From contig NZ_CP132335.1 of the NCBI RefSeq assembly GCF_030758295.1, positions 2,518,412 through 2,582,411 on the forward strand: a stretch of DNA of 64,000 nt. The letters are read 5' to 3'. The stretch comes from Pararhizobium sp. IMCC21322. GTDB taxonomy: Bacteria; Pseudomonadota; Alphaproteobacteria; Rhizobiales; GCA-2746425. The position numbers and the translations under genes were made by a program. Below the pieces are notes generated by a model, which was not told the origin of the DNA, ran no database searches, and was given only the letters and a program-made list of their open reading frames with translations. Positions 1 to 9,380 of the stretch are shown piece after piece. Every line of letters starts with the position of its first letter. The stretch's first letter is position 1.

Positions 1-319
1 TGTCCACGGGGTCTTTCATCGCGGCGCGGTAGGCAAGCGCGTCAAGAATCTTGTTGTTCTCAACAGCCACCAATGCCGTCTTCAAGCTTCCATTACGCGC
101 CTTCACGTTGGGCATATCTGCCGCCATTTTCGGCAGGAAGGACATCAGCGTTTTGGGCCCTTCTGCGGGACGGGGCGTTGGAACCGGAACTTTGGCACCT
201 TCAATGAGCCTGGCGATACCATCAGCTGGTGCATTTGCTTGCGCACCAATAGGCGTCAGCATGAATGCGCCCACAACCGCGATGACGGTCAGTGGGACGG
301 TCAGGGGCTTGGTAAACAT
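1..319 (-). CDS. Lytic murein transglycosylase, N-terminal part (cut by window edge)
   Basis: Only the first ~106 codons lie in the window; the gene runs off the left edge. Read on the minus strand from the Met codon at 317-319, the product opens with a Sec-type signal peptide: basic start (MFTKPL), a hydrophobic core, and a likely cleavage site after PIGAQA. A proline-rich linker (VPVPTPRPAEG) follows, then a helical stretch ending in ALAYRAAMKDPVD. That start resembles the helical N-terminal domain of soluble lytic transglycosylases (Slt), which cleave peptidoglycan strands in the periplasm. An Slt-type gene divergent from dapA is a familiar arrangement in Rhizobiales, and this supports the call. 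An in-frame ATG at 370 would add 17 residues before the signal peptide and is less likely. The catalytic domain is not visible, so the family call is an inference. Confidence 0.55.
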   Translation of the reverse strand, partial: MFTKPLTVPLTVIAVVGAFMLTPIGAQANAPADGIARLIEGAKVPVPTPRPAEGPKTLMSFLPKMAADMPNVKARNGSLKTALVAVENNKILDALAYRAAMKDPVD

Positions 320-656
320 GCGTTTGTAAGCCGGGTTCCCCGGTAGGTCAGAAGCCTCTTGGAAATGCATTGGCGACGGGCCTTTTTTTTGAGAAAGAAT
401 CTGCAGATTTCATTTTAGGTGATAAATCGTTAACCGAGGCTTTGAAACCTGAGAATTAGGTCTTTTTTTTGAATTTTCCAGCAATTCGGTAACCAGATGT
501 GTCGTCTTTGTGACGGTTTTTCACAGACCTGCCTTCTTTAACCGGTCCCGAACCTAATCGCTTGAAGAAATGCAGAGGCCCCTCTATGGTCCCGCTCACT
601 TCGAAATCATGATAAACGGCCTTGTATAAAGGCAGATATTAACAACGGAAATGACC
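320..656. other. Intergenic region between the divergent transglycosylase and dapA
   Basis: This 337-base gap has no convincing gene. It is AT-rich in the middle and carries two runs of eight T (381-388 and 463-470). Neither run follows a clear hairpin, so I do not call terminators. The only element I can support is a sigma70-like promoter for dapA at 562-590. Regulation of the transglycosylase presumably also lies here, but I see no clear minus-strand promoter. Confidence 0.5.
562..590 (+). promoter_or_regulatory. Candidate sigma70-type promoter of dapA
   Basis: TTGAAG (562-567) is separated by 17 bases from TATGGT (585-590). Spacing is ideal and both boxes are near consensus. It lies about 65 bases upstream of the dapA start. 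Called by pattern only. Confidence 0.4.
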
Positions 657-1535
657 ATGTTTAAAGGCTCGCTTACCGCTCTCGTTACTCCCTTTCTGTC
701 GGGTGGCGCATTGGACGAAAAGGGTCTGGAGCGTCTGGTGAACTGGCAAATTGATGAAGGCTCTCATGGTCTTGTTCCTGTCGGTACAACTGGCGAGTCG
801 CCCACGCTCACGCATGAAGAGCACAAGCGCGTCGTCACCCAGTGCGTAGCGATAACCAATCGCAGGGTGCCGATTATTGCTGGAGCCGGCTCGAACAATA
901 CGGTTGAGGCGATTGATTTTGCTCAGCACGCCCAACATGCCGGTGCGGACGCTGTGCTTGTGGTAACGCCCTATTATAACAAGCCCAGCCAGGAAGGCCT
1001 TTATCAGCATTTCAAGGCTGTCAATGACGCAATCGACATTCCGATCATCATTTATAACATCCCGCCGCGCAGCGTTGTGGACATGTCCGTGGAAACCATG
1101 CAGCGCCTGTTTGACGATTGCGCTAACATCGTCGGCGTCAAAGATGCCACTGCAAATGTTACCCGTGTCAGTGATCAACGCTTGGCGATGGGTGACAAAT
1201 TCCTTCAATTATCGGGCGAAGACGGGTCCGCAATCGGCTACATGGCCCATGGCGGACATGGCTGCATTTCTGTCGCCTCAAATGTTGCGCCTGCTTTGTG
1301 CGCCAAATTTCAGGAAGCCTGTCTTGCTGGAGAGTATGCGACGGCGCTTGAATTGCAGGACAAATTGTACCCGCTTCACAAGGCTCTTTTTGTCGATCCC
1401 AATCCGGCACCTAGCAAATACGCCTTGTCGCTCTTAAATATCTGTGGCGAGGAGTTGCGTCTGCCGATGGTGCCAGCGTCCGATTCAACCCGCGCAGAGG
1501 TTCGCTCAGCGATGGAACATGCTGGGCTGTTGTAA
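657..1535 (+). CDS. dapA: 4-hydroxy-tetrahydrodipicolinate synthase
   Basis: DapA condenses pyruvate with aspartate semialdehyde, the first committed step of lysine and diaminopimelate synthesis in the cytoplasm. The 292-residue product has family-typical length and the (beta/alpha)8 aldolase signatures. GTTGES carries the Thr44/Thr45 relay, IIYNIPPR holds Tyr133 and Arg138, and the Schiff-base lysine sits in VGVKDAT near residue 162. The ATG at 657 is preferred over the in-frame ATG at 651 because GGAA at 647-650 is correctly spaced for it and the protein then starts [13 protein letters not shown] like its relatives. smpB begins 24 bases downstream in the same direction, so the two are probably cotranscribed. 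Confidence 0.97.
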   Translation: MFKGSLTALVTPFLSGGALDEKGLERLVNWQIDEGSHGLVPVGTTGESPTLTHEEHKRVVTQCVAITNRRVPIIAGAGSNNTVEAIDFAQHAQHAGADAVLVVTPYYNKPSQEGLYQHFKAVNDAIDIPIIIYNIPPRSVVDMSVETMQRLFDDCANIVGVKDATANVTRVSDQRLAMGDKFLQLSGEDGSAIGYMAHGGHGCISVASNVAPALCAKFQEACLAGEYATALELQDKLYPLHKALFVDPNPAPSKYALSLLNICGEELRLPMVPASDSTRAEVRSAMEHAGLL

Positions 1536-1559
1536 CGCCAAATTGTAAGCGAGTTTATC

Positions 1560-2039
1560 GTGAGTGCCAAACAGGCTGAAAAGCCAAATCGACAAATCAT
1601 TGCCGACAATCGCCGTGCCCGGTTCGACTATGAAATTGGGGATGTGGTTGAAGCTGGCATTATGCTGGTCGGAACCGAGGTCAAGGCTTTGCGCAATGGT
1701 CGCGCAAACCTGCAGGAATCTTATGCCGGCCCTGACGGGGATGAGCTGTTTCTGTTCAACTTCCACATCCCGGAATACACTGAAGGCAATCGTAACAATC
1801 ACGAGCCAAGGCGCCCCCGAAAATTGCTGATGAGCAGACGGGAAATTGATCGGATGCTCAGTGGCATCCAGCGCGGTGGCATGACCATCGTACCTCTGAA
1901 GACCTATTTCAATGATCGTGGTCTGGTGAAGGTGGAACTGGCGCTGGCGAAGGGCAAGAAAAGTCACGACAAGCGCGAAACTGAAAAGCAGCGGGACTGG
2001 AATCGCGAAAAAAGCCGCTTGATGAAAAATTTGAGTTAG
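1560..2039 (+). CDS. smpB: SsrA-binding protein SmpB
   Basis: SmpB binds tmRNA and delivers it to stalled ribosomes for trans-translation. The 159-residue product is of normal length. It has the oligonucleotide-binding barrel core ([28 protein letters not shown]) and the conserved NFHIPEY region. A basic C-terminal tail ([11 protein letters not shown] onward) normally inserts into the mRNA channel. The start is GTG at 1560, giving [10 protein letters not shown]. dapA-smpB is a common alphaproteobacterial pair. The tmRNA gene itself is not in this window. The gene converges with the glycosylase gene at 2048 with only 8 bases between stops, and I see no hairpin there. Confidence 0.97.
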   Translation: MSAKQAEKPNRQIIADNRRARFDYEIGDVVEAGIMLVGTEVKALRNGRANLQESYAGPDGDELFLFNFHIPEYTEGNRNNHEPRRPRKLLMSRREIDRMLSGIQRGGMTIVPLKTYFNDRGLVKVELALAKGKKSHDKRETEKQRDWNREKSRLMKNLS

Positions 2040-2047
2040 AGCCCGTT

Positions 2048-2719
2048 TCAGTTGGTTTCATCAACCATGTTTCGAATGTCCTGAAATACGCTTTCAAACA
2101 TGTCGGTTGTCAGCCGCCTGGTATTGGTATTGTAGCGCGAGCAGTGATAGCTATCCACCAGCGTAAATGACCGGCCTTCCCATTCCGGAAGTGCATGGAT
2201 GGCACCGTGCCCGAACGAAAACGTTGCCAGACGCAGCCCCAGCGTGCGCAGAAACGTCTCATGGGCAATACGCCCAAGTGCCAGGACAATCTGCATTGAA
2301 TCATTGGCATGCAATGTGTTTTGCAGAAATGGCCTGCACGTATTGATCTCGGCACCAACTGGCTTGTTGTCAGGAGGGACGCAGCGCACTGCATTTGTAA
2401 TGGCTGTATCTATGAGCCTCAGCCCATCATCCGGACGGGCTTGATAAGTCCCGCTGGCAAATCCGAATTTTATCAAAGTGGCATAGAGTAAATCACCCGC
2501 ATAATCGCCTGTGAAAGGTCTTCCCGTAGCATTTGCGCCCCGAATGCCCGGCGCGAGACCAAGAACCAATAATCTGGGATCAGGTGCGCTGAATGTCGAA
2601 ACCGGCGCATTGTGCCATTCGGGATGTTCTGAACGCCATTTTTCGCGAAACGCCACCAGACGTGGACAGAAGGGGCATTCTGTTTCGGGGTCCGTTGCAG
2701 TTATTGTCTCATTTTTCAT
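2048..2719 (-). CDS. Uracil-DNA glycosylase, family 5 (UDGb)-like
   Basis: The product should remove uracil and perhaps other deaminated bases from DNA. The N-terminal half carries GLAPGIRGANATGRPFTGD, the motif A form of family 5 enzymes, which lack the usual catalytic Asp/Asn of family 1. Four cysteines that could bind the 4Fe-4S cluster of family 4/5 enzymes are present: two in ECPFCPRL and two in RCVPP and NTCRPFL. The C-terminal histidine motif appears as DSYHCSRYNTNT. I prefer the Met at 2719 (MKNETITATDPE, 223 aa) over the Met at 2746. The upstream NYN gene on the same strand ends 62 bases before it, so both may share a transcript. Family-level function is secure; substrate range is not. 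Confidence 0.85.
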   Translation of the reverse strand: MKNETITATDPETECPFCPRLVAFREKWRSEHPEWHNAPVSTFSAPDPRLLVLGLAPGIRGANATGRPFTGDYAGDLLYATLIKFGFASGTYQARPDDGLRLIDTAITNAVRCVPPDNKPVGAEINTCRPFLQNTLHANDSMQIVLALGRIAHETFLRTLGLRLATFSFGHGAIHALPEWEGRSFTLVDSYHCSRYNTNTRRLTTDMFESVFQDIRNMVDETN

Positions 2720-2781
2720 GGTTTGGGCGGCGTCCCTCTTCTGCAACGCATTTGTAAAATAACTCGTATTCCGGTCGGTTT

Positions 2782-3375
2782 CTAAACCTGGTCCTCATCA
2801 TTATTTTCACCGCCAGCGTCGTCAAAAACCTTCGCCGGTGGTCGTTCTGAAGGAGCACGGCCCAACTCTTCCATGAGTTTGGACAATTCCAGAAAATGGT
2901 CAGCCTGACGGCGAAGTTCATCAGCGATCATCGGTGGTTGGCTGTTCACAGTGGAGACAACGGTTACCTTCACGCCTTTACGCTGGACCGCTTCCACAAG
3001 TGAACGAAAATCACCATCCCCGGAGAACAGAACAATGTGGTCAACACGCTCGGCAATCTCCAGGGCATCGACTGCCAGTTCGATATCCATATTGCCTTTG
3101 ATCTTCCGGTGTCCGGATGCATCAACGAATTCCTTGGCTGGCTTGGTGACGACCGAATAGCCATTATAAGCAAGCCAATCAACGAGTGGCCGGATGGATG
3201 AATATTCCTGATCCTCAGCAATTGCGGTGTAATAATAGGCTCTCAGAAGATAGGCATCGGTCTGAAACCGCTTTAAAAGGCGCCTGTAGTCAATATCAAA
3301 GCCCAGCGCTTTGCCTGCGGCATACAGATTGGCGCCGTCGATAAACAGAGCAATCCGCTCTTTCGACTCAAACAT
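2782..3375 (-). CDS. NYN domain protein (LabA/DUF88 type), putative RNase
   Basis: This 197-residue protein is almost entirely a NYN domain, a PIN-like nuclease fold. The expected acidic metal-binding residues are visible in FIDGANLY near residue 13, KGNMDIELAVDAL near the middle, and LFSGDGDF towards the end. Relatives are usually annotated LabA/DUF88 and their targets are largely unknown. The C-terminal 30 residues are acidic and low-complexity (DDAGGENNDEDQV) and look disordered. Position next to rpoZ and rel is common in Rhizobiales. Nuclease activity is inferred from the intact acidic residues. Confidence 0.85.
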   Translation of the reverse strand: MFESKERIALFIDGANLYAAGKALGFDIDYRRLLKRFQTDAYLLRAYYYTAIAEDQEYSSIRPLVDWLAYNGYSVVTKPAKEFVDASGHRKIKGNMDIELAVDALEIAERVDHIVLFSGDGDFRSLVEAVQRKGVKVTVVSTVNSQPPMIADELRRQADHFLELSKLMEELGRAPSERPPAKVFDDAGGENNDEDQV

Positions 3376-3723
3376 AAACAGGTCCTCGATAGTAAAAGAT
3401 CATCGCCGAGTGAGATGAAAATTCAAAAAACTCACACCGTGAAGAGTGTTGAGAGATACTATCGGGCCTGCTGGCTTGCAAGAAATTTGATGGAAACAGC
3501 CTTCGCTCTCGATTGTTCGCAACGCCCGAATTCTGACATTGACCAAAATCCCGATATCATCGGGTCCAACGTCACTGGGATAAGCCCGGGAGCCAGCGTT
3601 TTTATAATGCCTGCAGAGCAGAAACTTTAAGTGATCACAGACGCTTGATTTCCCGCAAGAATCCTTGCAATTGCGAAGGATGGCGCGTATATCCACGGCA
3701 AATTCCCATACAAGGAGACTGAT
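3376..3723. other. Intergenic region between the NYN gene and rpoZ
   Basis: This 348-base divergent region holds no gene I can support. A 71-codon open frame at 3415-3630 has no recognisable family and no good ribosome site. A small perfect hairpin (CCCGAT-ATC-ATCGGG, 3550-3564) lies in the middle without a T-run. The probable rpoZ promoter is at the right end (3665-3693). Confidence 0.45.
3665..3693 (+). promoter_or_regulatory. Candidate sigma70-type promoter of rpoZ
   Basis: TTGCAA (3665-3670) and TATATC (3688-3693) are separated by 17 bases, about 30 bases upstream of the rpoZ ATG. AAGGAG at 3712-3717 gives a good ribosome site behind it. Pattern-based call. Confidence 0.45.
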
Positions 3724-4107
3724 ATGGCACGCGTAACCGTTGAGGATTGCGTCGACAAGGTCGAAAACCGTTTCAATCTGGTGCTTTTGGCAGCCCATCG
3801 CGCGCGGATGATTTCAACCGGTTCTGAGCTGACAGTTGATCGCGACAACGATAAAAATCCGGTTGTGTCGCTGCGTGAAATCGCAGACGAGACCATTTCA
3901 CCGGATGATTTGAATGAAGAACTGATCCATTCTCTGCAGAAATATGTTGAGGTTGATGAACCTGAATCTGCAACTGTCCCACTTCTGGAGCACACCGCTG
4001 CAACGGCTCCTGGTGATCAGCCGGATGTCACATTCGATCAGATGTCCGAAGACGATCTTCTGGCTGGACTGGAAGGGCTCGTCCCACCAGAGCGTTCGGA
4101 CGACTAA
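3724..4107 (+). CDS. rpoZ: DNA-directed RNA polymerase subunit omega
   Basis: Omega helps fold and hold the beta' subunit of RNA polymerase. The 127-residue product begins [20 protein letters not shown] and continues with LAAHRAR and the [11 protein letters not shown] segment, the classic omega signature. The C-terminal half is acidic and variable, as in alphaproteobacterial homologues. An AAGGAG ribosome site lies 6 bases upstream. rel follows in the same direction, as in many bacteria, but a strong terminator (4132-4166) separates the two, so read-through is probably limited. Confidence 0.97.
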   Translation: MARVTVEDCVDKVENRFNLVLLAAHRARMISTGSELTVDRDNDKNPVVSLREIADETISPDDLNEELIHSLQKYVEVDEPESATVPLLEHTAATAPGDQPDVTFDQMSEDDLLAGLEGLVPPERSDD

Positions 4108-4131
4108 CCGACCCGAATGCAATGAATTCAG

Positions 4132-4166
4132 GCCGTCTCAGGATTTAATTCTGAGGCGGCTTTTTT
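4132..4166 (+). terminator. Rho-independent terminator after rpoZ
   Basis: GCCGTCTCAG (4132-4141) pairs with CTGAGGCGGC (4151-4160) across a 9-base loop, with one G-T pair. TTTTTT (4161-4166) follows directly. It lies 25 bases after the rpoZ stop. Confidence 0.85.
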
Positions 4167-4183
4167 GTGTAACTATTTCGCGA

Positions 4184-4212
4184 TTGCAAAATGATAGCGT
4201 CCTGCGTTTAGT
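4184..4212 (+). promoter_or_regulatory. Candidate promoter of rel
   Basis: TTGCAA (4184-4189), a 17-base spacer and TTTAGT (4207-4212). It sits just after the rpoZ terminator and about 57 bases before the rel start, where an independent promoter would be expected. The -10 box is only fair. Confidence 0.35.
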
Positions 4213-4269
4213 ACCTACATAGTAGACATCAGCTAAAATTAGCCGAATTGAAAAGGTAAGAAGACGCCG

Positions 4270-6513
4270 ATGATGCGTCAATTTGAACTGCTTGAGCGCG
4301 TTCAGCGCTACAATCCAGCCGCCGATGAGGTGCTGCTGAACAAGGCGTATATCTACGCCATGACGAAGCACGGCAAGCAGACCCGTGCGTCCGGCGATCC
4401 CTATTTTTCGCACCCACTGGAAGTCGCTGCCATTCTCACCGACCTGCAAATGGATGACGCTACGGTGGCTGTAGCCCTGTTGCACGATACGATTGAGGAT
4501 ACTGACGCCACGCGGGATGAAATTGATGCGCTGTTTGGCCGAGAGATTGGACACCTCGTCGATGGCCTGACGAAAATCAGGCAGCTCAATCTCGACTCGC
4601 GGCAGGAAGTTTCGCAAAAGGCCAAACAGGCTGAAAACCTGCGTAAACTGCTTCTGGCCATTTCAGACGATGTGCGTGTCCTGCTGGTCAAGCTGGCCGA
4701 CCGCCTGCACAATATGCGTACACTGGATCATATGGCACCGGAAAAACGCGTGCGCATTGGTCAGGAAACACTGGACATCTATGCACCATTGGCCGGACGC
4801 ATGGGCATGCAGGACATGCGGGAAGAGCTGGAAGACCTTGCTTTTTTCCACAGCAATCCGGAGGCGCACAACGCTGTTAGCAAGAAGCTGACAAAGCTGC
4901 TGGAGCAGAGCGAAACCGCCAAACAGAAAATTGAGGAAGAGCTTTACCAGAGACTTCAAAAGGCTGGCATCAGCGCAAAAGTTACAAGTCGTCACAAAAA
5001 ACCGTACTCGGTGTTCAAGAAGATGGAACGCAAATCCATAAGCTTTGAGCAACTGCCGGATATTCTGGGATTCCGGATCATTACGGAAGATGAGCCAAGC
5101 TGCTACGCTGTGTTGGGAATTATCCATACGACCTGGCCTCAGGTACCCGGTCGTTTCAAAGATTACATCTCGGTTCCGAAGCAAAATGACTACCGGTCAA
5201 TACATACCACGGTGGTGGGCCCGGCACGGGAACGGGTGGAATTGCAGATCCGGTCTGAGGAAATGCAACAGATTGCCGAATACGGGATTGCCGCCCACAG
5301 CCTCTACAAGGACGCTGCGGTTGCAAAGGAGCAGATTGGTGAAATGGCCGCTGAATCCAATGCCTATGCCTGGTTGCGGAAAACAATTGAGTCCCTGTCG
5401 ACCGGTGGAACGGCAGAAGAGTTTCTGGAAAACACGAAACTGGAATTGTTTCACGATCAGGTTTTCTGTTTCACGCCAAAAGGACGACTGATTGCGTTGC
5501 CAACCGGCGCGACCCCACTGGATTTTGCCTATGCTGTGCACACAGATGTCGGCAACACCTGCGTTGGCTGTAAGGTCAATGGACGTATTATCGGTCTGGC
5601 CAGTACATTGAAAAATGGTGACGAGGTCGAAATCATGACCTCTACCGGACAGACACCACCGATTGCCTGGGAAAAAATTGCGGTGACCGGCCGCGCGCGC
5701 TCTGCCATTCGTCGCGCCAACAGAGCACTGGAACGAGAGAGATTTATTTCGCTGGGTCGCCAGATGCTGGATTGGGGGTTTCGCGCAGTGGATCATCCTT
5801 TTGATGCAGGACTGGTCGACAAGGCTGTCAGCATTTTGAAGTGCGCGAACCGGGAAGAATTGATGGAAGCCCTTGGCGGTGGCGATCTTGGGGTCGATAC
5901 GGCCATGAAGACCATTTTCCCCGACTTCCAGAAGAGCCGGGCCATGGTAATGCCACTTCCCGAAAGTGAAGGTTGGTTCAGCCTTGCCTCCAAAAGATCG
6001 ATGCGCTTCCGGTTCCCCAATGAGCCCATATCAAACGAGCCGGGAGAACGCCTTGACCACAATATGACGAACATCAAGCAGCTTGCCGGCAACTCGACCG
6101 TACGATTTGCGCCTGGCGGCGGTGCGGTCCCTGGTGACCGCATTGTTGGCATAGTGACTGCCGGAGAGGGGATTACGGTTTACCCGATCCACTCGGAAAG
6201 CCTTATGCGGTTTGATGAAGAACCCGATCGGTGGCTGGATGTTCAGTGGGATGTTGATCCAGCCAGCAATGAGCGCTTTCCAGCCAATCTGTTTGTTTCA
6301 ATGATCAATGAGCCCGGCTCGTTGGCCGGTGTTGCCAACATTATTGCTCAGACCGACGGAAATATCGACAACATCAAGATGACCAAGCGGGCTGATGATT
6401 TCACAGAAATGGCAATTGATTTGGAAGTTTGGGATTTAAAACACCTGATGCGTATCATAAATGAAGTGCGTGCCCTCAAAATTGTGTCGCATGTTGAGCG
6501 TATAAGTGAATAG
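4270..6513 (+). CDS. rel: Bifunctional (p)ppGpp synthetase/hydrolase (Rel/Rsh)
   Basis: This is the single long RelA/SpoT homologue typical of alphaproteobacteria, which makes and degrades (p)ppGpp in starvation. At 747 residues it has the full domain set. The N-terminal HD hydrolase is intact: SHP near 47-49 and LLHDTIEDT with His72/Asp73, so the protein should be hydrolase-competent. The synthetase core carries RFKDYISVPKQNDYRSIHT. A TGS domain (DQVFCFTPKG, GATPLDFAYAVHT) and a C-terminal ACT domain (NEPGSLAGVANII) follow. Two adjacent ATG codons (4270, 4273) can start the protein; AAGGTAAGAAG upstream suits either. DUF2062 lies 152 bases downstream. Confidence 0.96.
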   Translation: MMRQFELLERVQRYNPAADEVLLNKAYIYAMTKHGKQTRASGDPYFSHPLEVAAILTDLQMDDATVAVALLHDTIEDTDATRDEIDALFGREIGHLVDGLTKIRQLNLDSRQEVSQKAKQAENLRKLLLAISDDVRVLLVKLADRLHNMRTLDHMAPEKRVRIGQETLDIYAPLAGRMGMQDMREELEDLAFFHSNPEAHNAVSKKLTKLLEQSETAKQKIEEELYQRLQKAGISAKVTSRHKKPYSVFKKMERKSISFEQLPDILGFRIITEDEPSCYAVLGIIHTTWPQVPGRFKDYISVPKQNDYRSIHTTVVGPARERVELQIRSEEMQQIAEYGIAAHSLYKDAAVAKEQIGEMAAESNAYAWLRKTIESLSTGGTAEEFLENTKLELFHDQVFCFTPKGRLIALPTGATPLDFAYAVHTDVGNTCVGCKVNGRIIGLASTLKNGDEVEIMTSTGQTPPIAWEKIAVTGRARSAIRRANRALERERFISLGRQMLDWGFRAVDHPFDAGLVDKAVSILKCANREELMEALGGGDLGVDTAMKTIFPDFQKSRAMVMPLPESEGWFSLASKRSMRFRFPNEPISNEPGERLDHNMTNIKQLAGNSTVRFAPGGGAVPGDRIVGIVTAGEGITVYPIHSESLMRFDEEPDRWLDVQWDVDPASNERFPANLFVSMINEPGSLAGVANIIAQTDGNIDNIKMTKRADDFTEMAIDLEVWDLKHLMRIINEVRALKIVSHVERISE

Positions 6514-6665
6514 GAAGCCAAAACAACAATGCAGGTGAGGAATGGTGATGTTTGATGATAGCCGCTATTTATTGGGACGATTTTCGTGAACAATTCATGT
6601 TCTTAGGTTAAACCAGCCCCTTAGCGGCCCTTTCAAATCAAGTCATCGCGTTGAAATTTTAGTCT

Positions 6666-7256
6666 ATGCTCTTCAGACGCAAACACCCTGAACAATTCTG
6701 GCAAAAGCTCAGGGTAGCTTTGTGGCCGCGCAGAAACTGGTGGCGCTCGGCGCAATACATCTCCAAGCGTGTTTTGCGCTTGTCGGCATCGCCTCATGTC
6801 GTGGCAATGGGGTTTGCAGCCGGCGTGTTTGCGTCCTTCACCCCGTTCATCGGCTTTCACTTCGTGATCTGTTTTGCAATCGCCTACATCATGCGCGGTA
6901 ATATGATTGCAGCGGCTCTTGGAACCTGGCTCGGGAACCCCATCACTTTTCCCTTCATCTGGTTTTATACATACAAGCTCGGAAACCTGCTCCTGCACGG
7001 CAATGAGGGCGCATTGACCATGAGAGAGGTTTCTGGCCAATTGCTGCATCTGTCGTTTGGTAATCTGATTGAATTGTTAAAGCCCATGACGCTTGGCGGA
7101 TTCATGCTTGGTGTTCCCATGGCCATCATTTCCTATTTCATCATCAGACGACTTGTCTTTGTCTATCAACGATCTAGACTGGCCATAATAGCACGGCGTA
7201 CAGAAAAACGAGTTCTGGACAAGGTGCTGCATCGTGGAGAAAGTCATGGCGAATAA
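6666..7256 (+). CDS. DUF2062 domain membrane protein
   Basis: The 196-residue product matches the DUF2062 layout: a basic N-terminus rich in Arg and Trp (LWPRRNWWRS), then ASPHVVAMGFAAGVFASFTP, a glycine-rich membrane region, and GTWLGNPITFPFIWF. About three to four membrane helices are expected. The C-terminal tail is strongly basic. Function of the family is not established. It sits directly before pdxJ, overlapping the preferred pdxJ start by 11 bases, an arrangement found in many Rhizobiales. Confidence 0.85.
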   Translation: MLFRRKHPEQFWQKLRVALWPRRNWWRSAQYISKRVLRLSASPHVVAMGFAAGVFASFTPFIGFHFVICFAIAYIMRGNMIAAALGTWLGNPITFPFIWFYTYKLGNLLLHGNEGALTMREVSGQLLHLSFGNLIELLKPMTLGGFMLGVPMAIISYFIIRRLVFVYQRSRLAIIARRTEKRVLDKVLHRGESHGE

Positions 7257-8052
7257 AGCAAACCCTCCGGGCAACAGTGTCAACGACGCTTCAGTCTTGC
7301 GACTGGGAATAAATATCGATCACGTAGCGACCGTGCGCAACGCGCGAGGCGGTCCGCATCCCGATCCTGTTCGGGCAGCGCTTTTGGCGGAAAAAGCGGG
7401 GGCTGATGGAATTACGGCCCACCTCAGGGAAGATCGCCGGCACATCACTGACCGCGATATTGAGCGGCTGCGTCGGGACATCAGTGTTCCGTTAAACTTT
7501 GAAATGGCAGCCACGTCGGAAATGCTGGACATTGCGCTGCGCGAAAAACCACATGCCGCCTGTATTGTTCCTGAAAAGCGCGAAGAGCGCACGACAGAGG
7601 GCGGACTTGATGCGGCGTCCGCACACAACCGGCTGGCGCCGCTGACCAGACAATTGCGCGAAGCTGACATTCGTGTGTCTCTGTTTATTGAAGCAGATGA
7701 GACCCAGTTGGATGCCGCTGTATTGCTCGGTGCACCGGTGGTGGAACTACATACCGGTACTTATTGTGATGCATTTTTGGCTGGCGATATGGAGACGTTC
7801 GAGCGTGAGCGGGTGCGCCTTGAGGCCATGGCCAATGCAGGTTTGGAACGTGGTCTGGAAGTGCATGCCGGTCATGGTCTGACTTATGACACGGTGCAAC
7901 CGGTCGCGGCCATTTTGGGGTTTCGCGAGCTTAACATCGGTCACTTTCTGATGGGTGAAGCCCTGTTTGTCGGTCTGGAGCAATCCATCGCAAAAATGCG
8001 ACGCTTGATGGAACAGGCGCGTCAGTCCGCGCTGCAAAAGGCCACATCGTGA
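7246..8052 (+). CDS. pdxJ: Pyridoxine 5'-phosphate synthase
   Basis: PdxJ condenses 3-amino-1-hydroxyacetone phosphate with 1-deoxyxylulose 5-phosphate in the last ring-forming step of vitamin B6 synthesis. The TIM-barrel product has the expected length (268 aa). It shows [17 protein letters not shown] near the N-terminus, the active-site region [33 protein letters not shown] and [11 protein letters not shown]. The ATG at 7246 is chosen because GGAG at 7236-7239 is well spaced; an earlier ATG at 7234 is possible. The stop overlaps the acpS start (GTGA), so translation of the two is likely coupled. Confidence 0.96.
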   Translation: MANKANPPGNSVNDASVLRLGINIDHVATVRNARGGPHPDPVRAALLAEKAGADGITAHLREDRRHITDRDIERLRRDISVPLNFEMAATSEMLDIALREKPHAACIVPEKREERTTEGGLDAASAHNRLAPLTRQLREADIRVSLFIEADETQLDAAVLLGAPVVELHTGTYCDAFLAGDMETFERERVRLEAMANAGLERGLEVHAGHGLTYDTVQPVAAILGFRELNIGHFLMGEALFVGLEQSIAKMRRLMEQARQSALQKATS

Positions 8053-8453
8053 TCATCGGCCTTGGCAATGATCTATGTGATATCAGGCGCATCGAGCGCA
8101 CTCTTGAAAAGTTTGACCGTCGCTTCATCGAGCGTATTTTCACGCCCATAGAGATTGCAAAGTCCGAACGTCGACATCAGCGCGCTGCGTCTTATGCCAA
8201 ACGATTTGCAGCAAAAGAAGCCTGTTCAAAAGCACTGGGTACAGGATTTCGCAAAGGCGTCTTCTGGCGTGATCTGGGGGTTGCCAATCTTCCATCGGGC
8301 AAACCGACCATGGTTATGACCGGGGGCGCGCTGGCACGTCTTGAAGAAATCACGCCCGAAGGCATGGGTGCACAAATTGATGTGACGATTACAGACGACT
8401 ACCCGCTGGCCCAGGCAATCGTAATCATTACAGCCGTCAATCCATCGTCCTGA
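8049..8453 (+). CDS. acpS: Holo-[acyl-carrier-protein] synthase
   Basis: AcpS moves 4'-phosphopantetheine from CoA to acyl carrier protein. The 134-residue product has the two family signatures: [13 protein letters not shown] near the start, with the metal-binding Asp, and [17 protein letters not shown] with the Glu and Lys of the active site. It begins at a GTG that overlaps the pdxJ stop as GTGA. pdxJ-acpS-lepB-rnc-era is the classic alphaproteobacterial order. The lepB gene follows after 177 bases. Confidence 0.96.
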   Translation: MIIGLGNDLCDIRRIERTLEKFDRRFIERIFTPIEIAKSERRHQRAASYAKRFAAKEACSKALGTGFRKGVFWRDLGVANLPSGKPTMVMTGGALARLEEITPEGMGAQIDVTITDDYPLAQAIVIITAVNPSS

Positions 8454-8630
8454 CCTGGTTCCCGTACAAGCTCCCAAATTGTAGCGGTTTGTAACCCATT
8501 TCACGTTGCGAAAGGGCAGGTGAGGGAGTACATACCCCATAATAGCGTCTATGTTCGTTTTGCAGGCAGTCGGACTGCTGCCACTTATTCAGCAATATGG
8601 ACCGATTAATTCTTCGAATTGCGAGTTTTC

Positions 8631-9380
8631 ATGAGCATGGCACATTCCAAGGCGGGTAAAAAAGACGGCGGCATCCGCGAAATGATCGTTGTGATCGTTC
8701 AGGCATTGCTGATTGCGGTCGTGTTCCGCACATTTTTCTTTCAGCCCTTCAACATTCCTTCAGGCTCTATGATGCCTTCATTGCTGATAGGGGATTACGT
8801 ATTTGTTTCAAAATTCTCCTATGGCTACAGCAATTATTCCATGCCATTCGCGCCTGATTTGTTTGAAGGTCGTATTCTGGAAGACGCGCCGGAGCGTGGG
8901 GATGTCGCAGTCTTCCGCGTGCCAACTGACGGAAACAAGGATTATATCAAGCGGGTGATCGGACTACCCGGTGAGAAAATCCAGATGAAAGATGCCGTGC
9001 TCTATATTAATGGTGAAGCGGTTCCAAAGGAACTTCTGGACGAAGTTACCATGAAACGCGCTGACGGAGGCGAGTTCAAGTCGCGTCGGTATGTAGAGAC
9101 TCTCCCAAATGGTGTGACACATTATACTCTTGACAGTCCGCTAACGGCTGCCGGAGAAAATACGGATATATATACAGTTCCCGAAGGTCACTACTTCATG
9201 ATGGGCGACAATCGAGATGGATCCAGCGACAGCCGGTTTGGGCTTGGTGCAGTTTCATTGGAGTTGTTTGTCGGTAAGGCTCAAATCATTTTCTTCTCAA
9301 TTGAACCACCCGCACGCGCACGACACATCTGGCGCTGGCCGAGTGATGTACGCTTTGATCGGTTGATGGACACACTTTGA
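8631..9380 (+). CDS. lepB: Signal peptidase I
   Basis: LepB is the membrane peptidase that removes signal peptides from exported proteins. The 249-residue form starting at ATG 8631 has one N-terminal membrane helix (about residues 18-36), as in other alphaproteobacterial LepB. The catalytic serine lies in PSGSMMPSL (Ser46). The lysine general base lies in DYIKRVIGLPGE. Box GDNRDGSSDSRFG is intact. An upstream in-frame TTG at 8619 and an ATG at 8637 are alternative starts. The stop TGA overlaps the TTG start of rnc by three bases. Confidence 0.95.
   Translation: MSMAHSKAGKKDGGIREMIVVIVQALLIAVVFRTFFFQPFNIPSGSMMPSLLIGDYVFVSKFSYGYSNYSMPFAPDLFEGRILEDAPERGDVAVFRVPTDGNKDYIKRVIGLPGEKIQMKDAVLYINGEAVPKELLDEVTMKRADGGEFKSRRYVETLPNGVTHYTLDSPLTAAGENTDIYTVPEGHYFMMGDNRDGSSDSRFGLGAVSLELFVGKAQIIFFSIEPPARARHIWRWPSDVRFDRLMDTL

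Noticed and set aside
381-470. Two runs of eight T as terminators
   Set aside because: No stem precedes them on either strand.
3415-3630. 71-codon frame in the NYN-rpoZ gap
   Set aside because: No family, no good ribosome site, and composition unlike the neighbouring genes.
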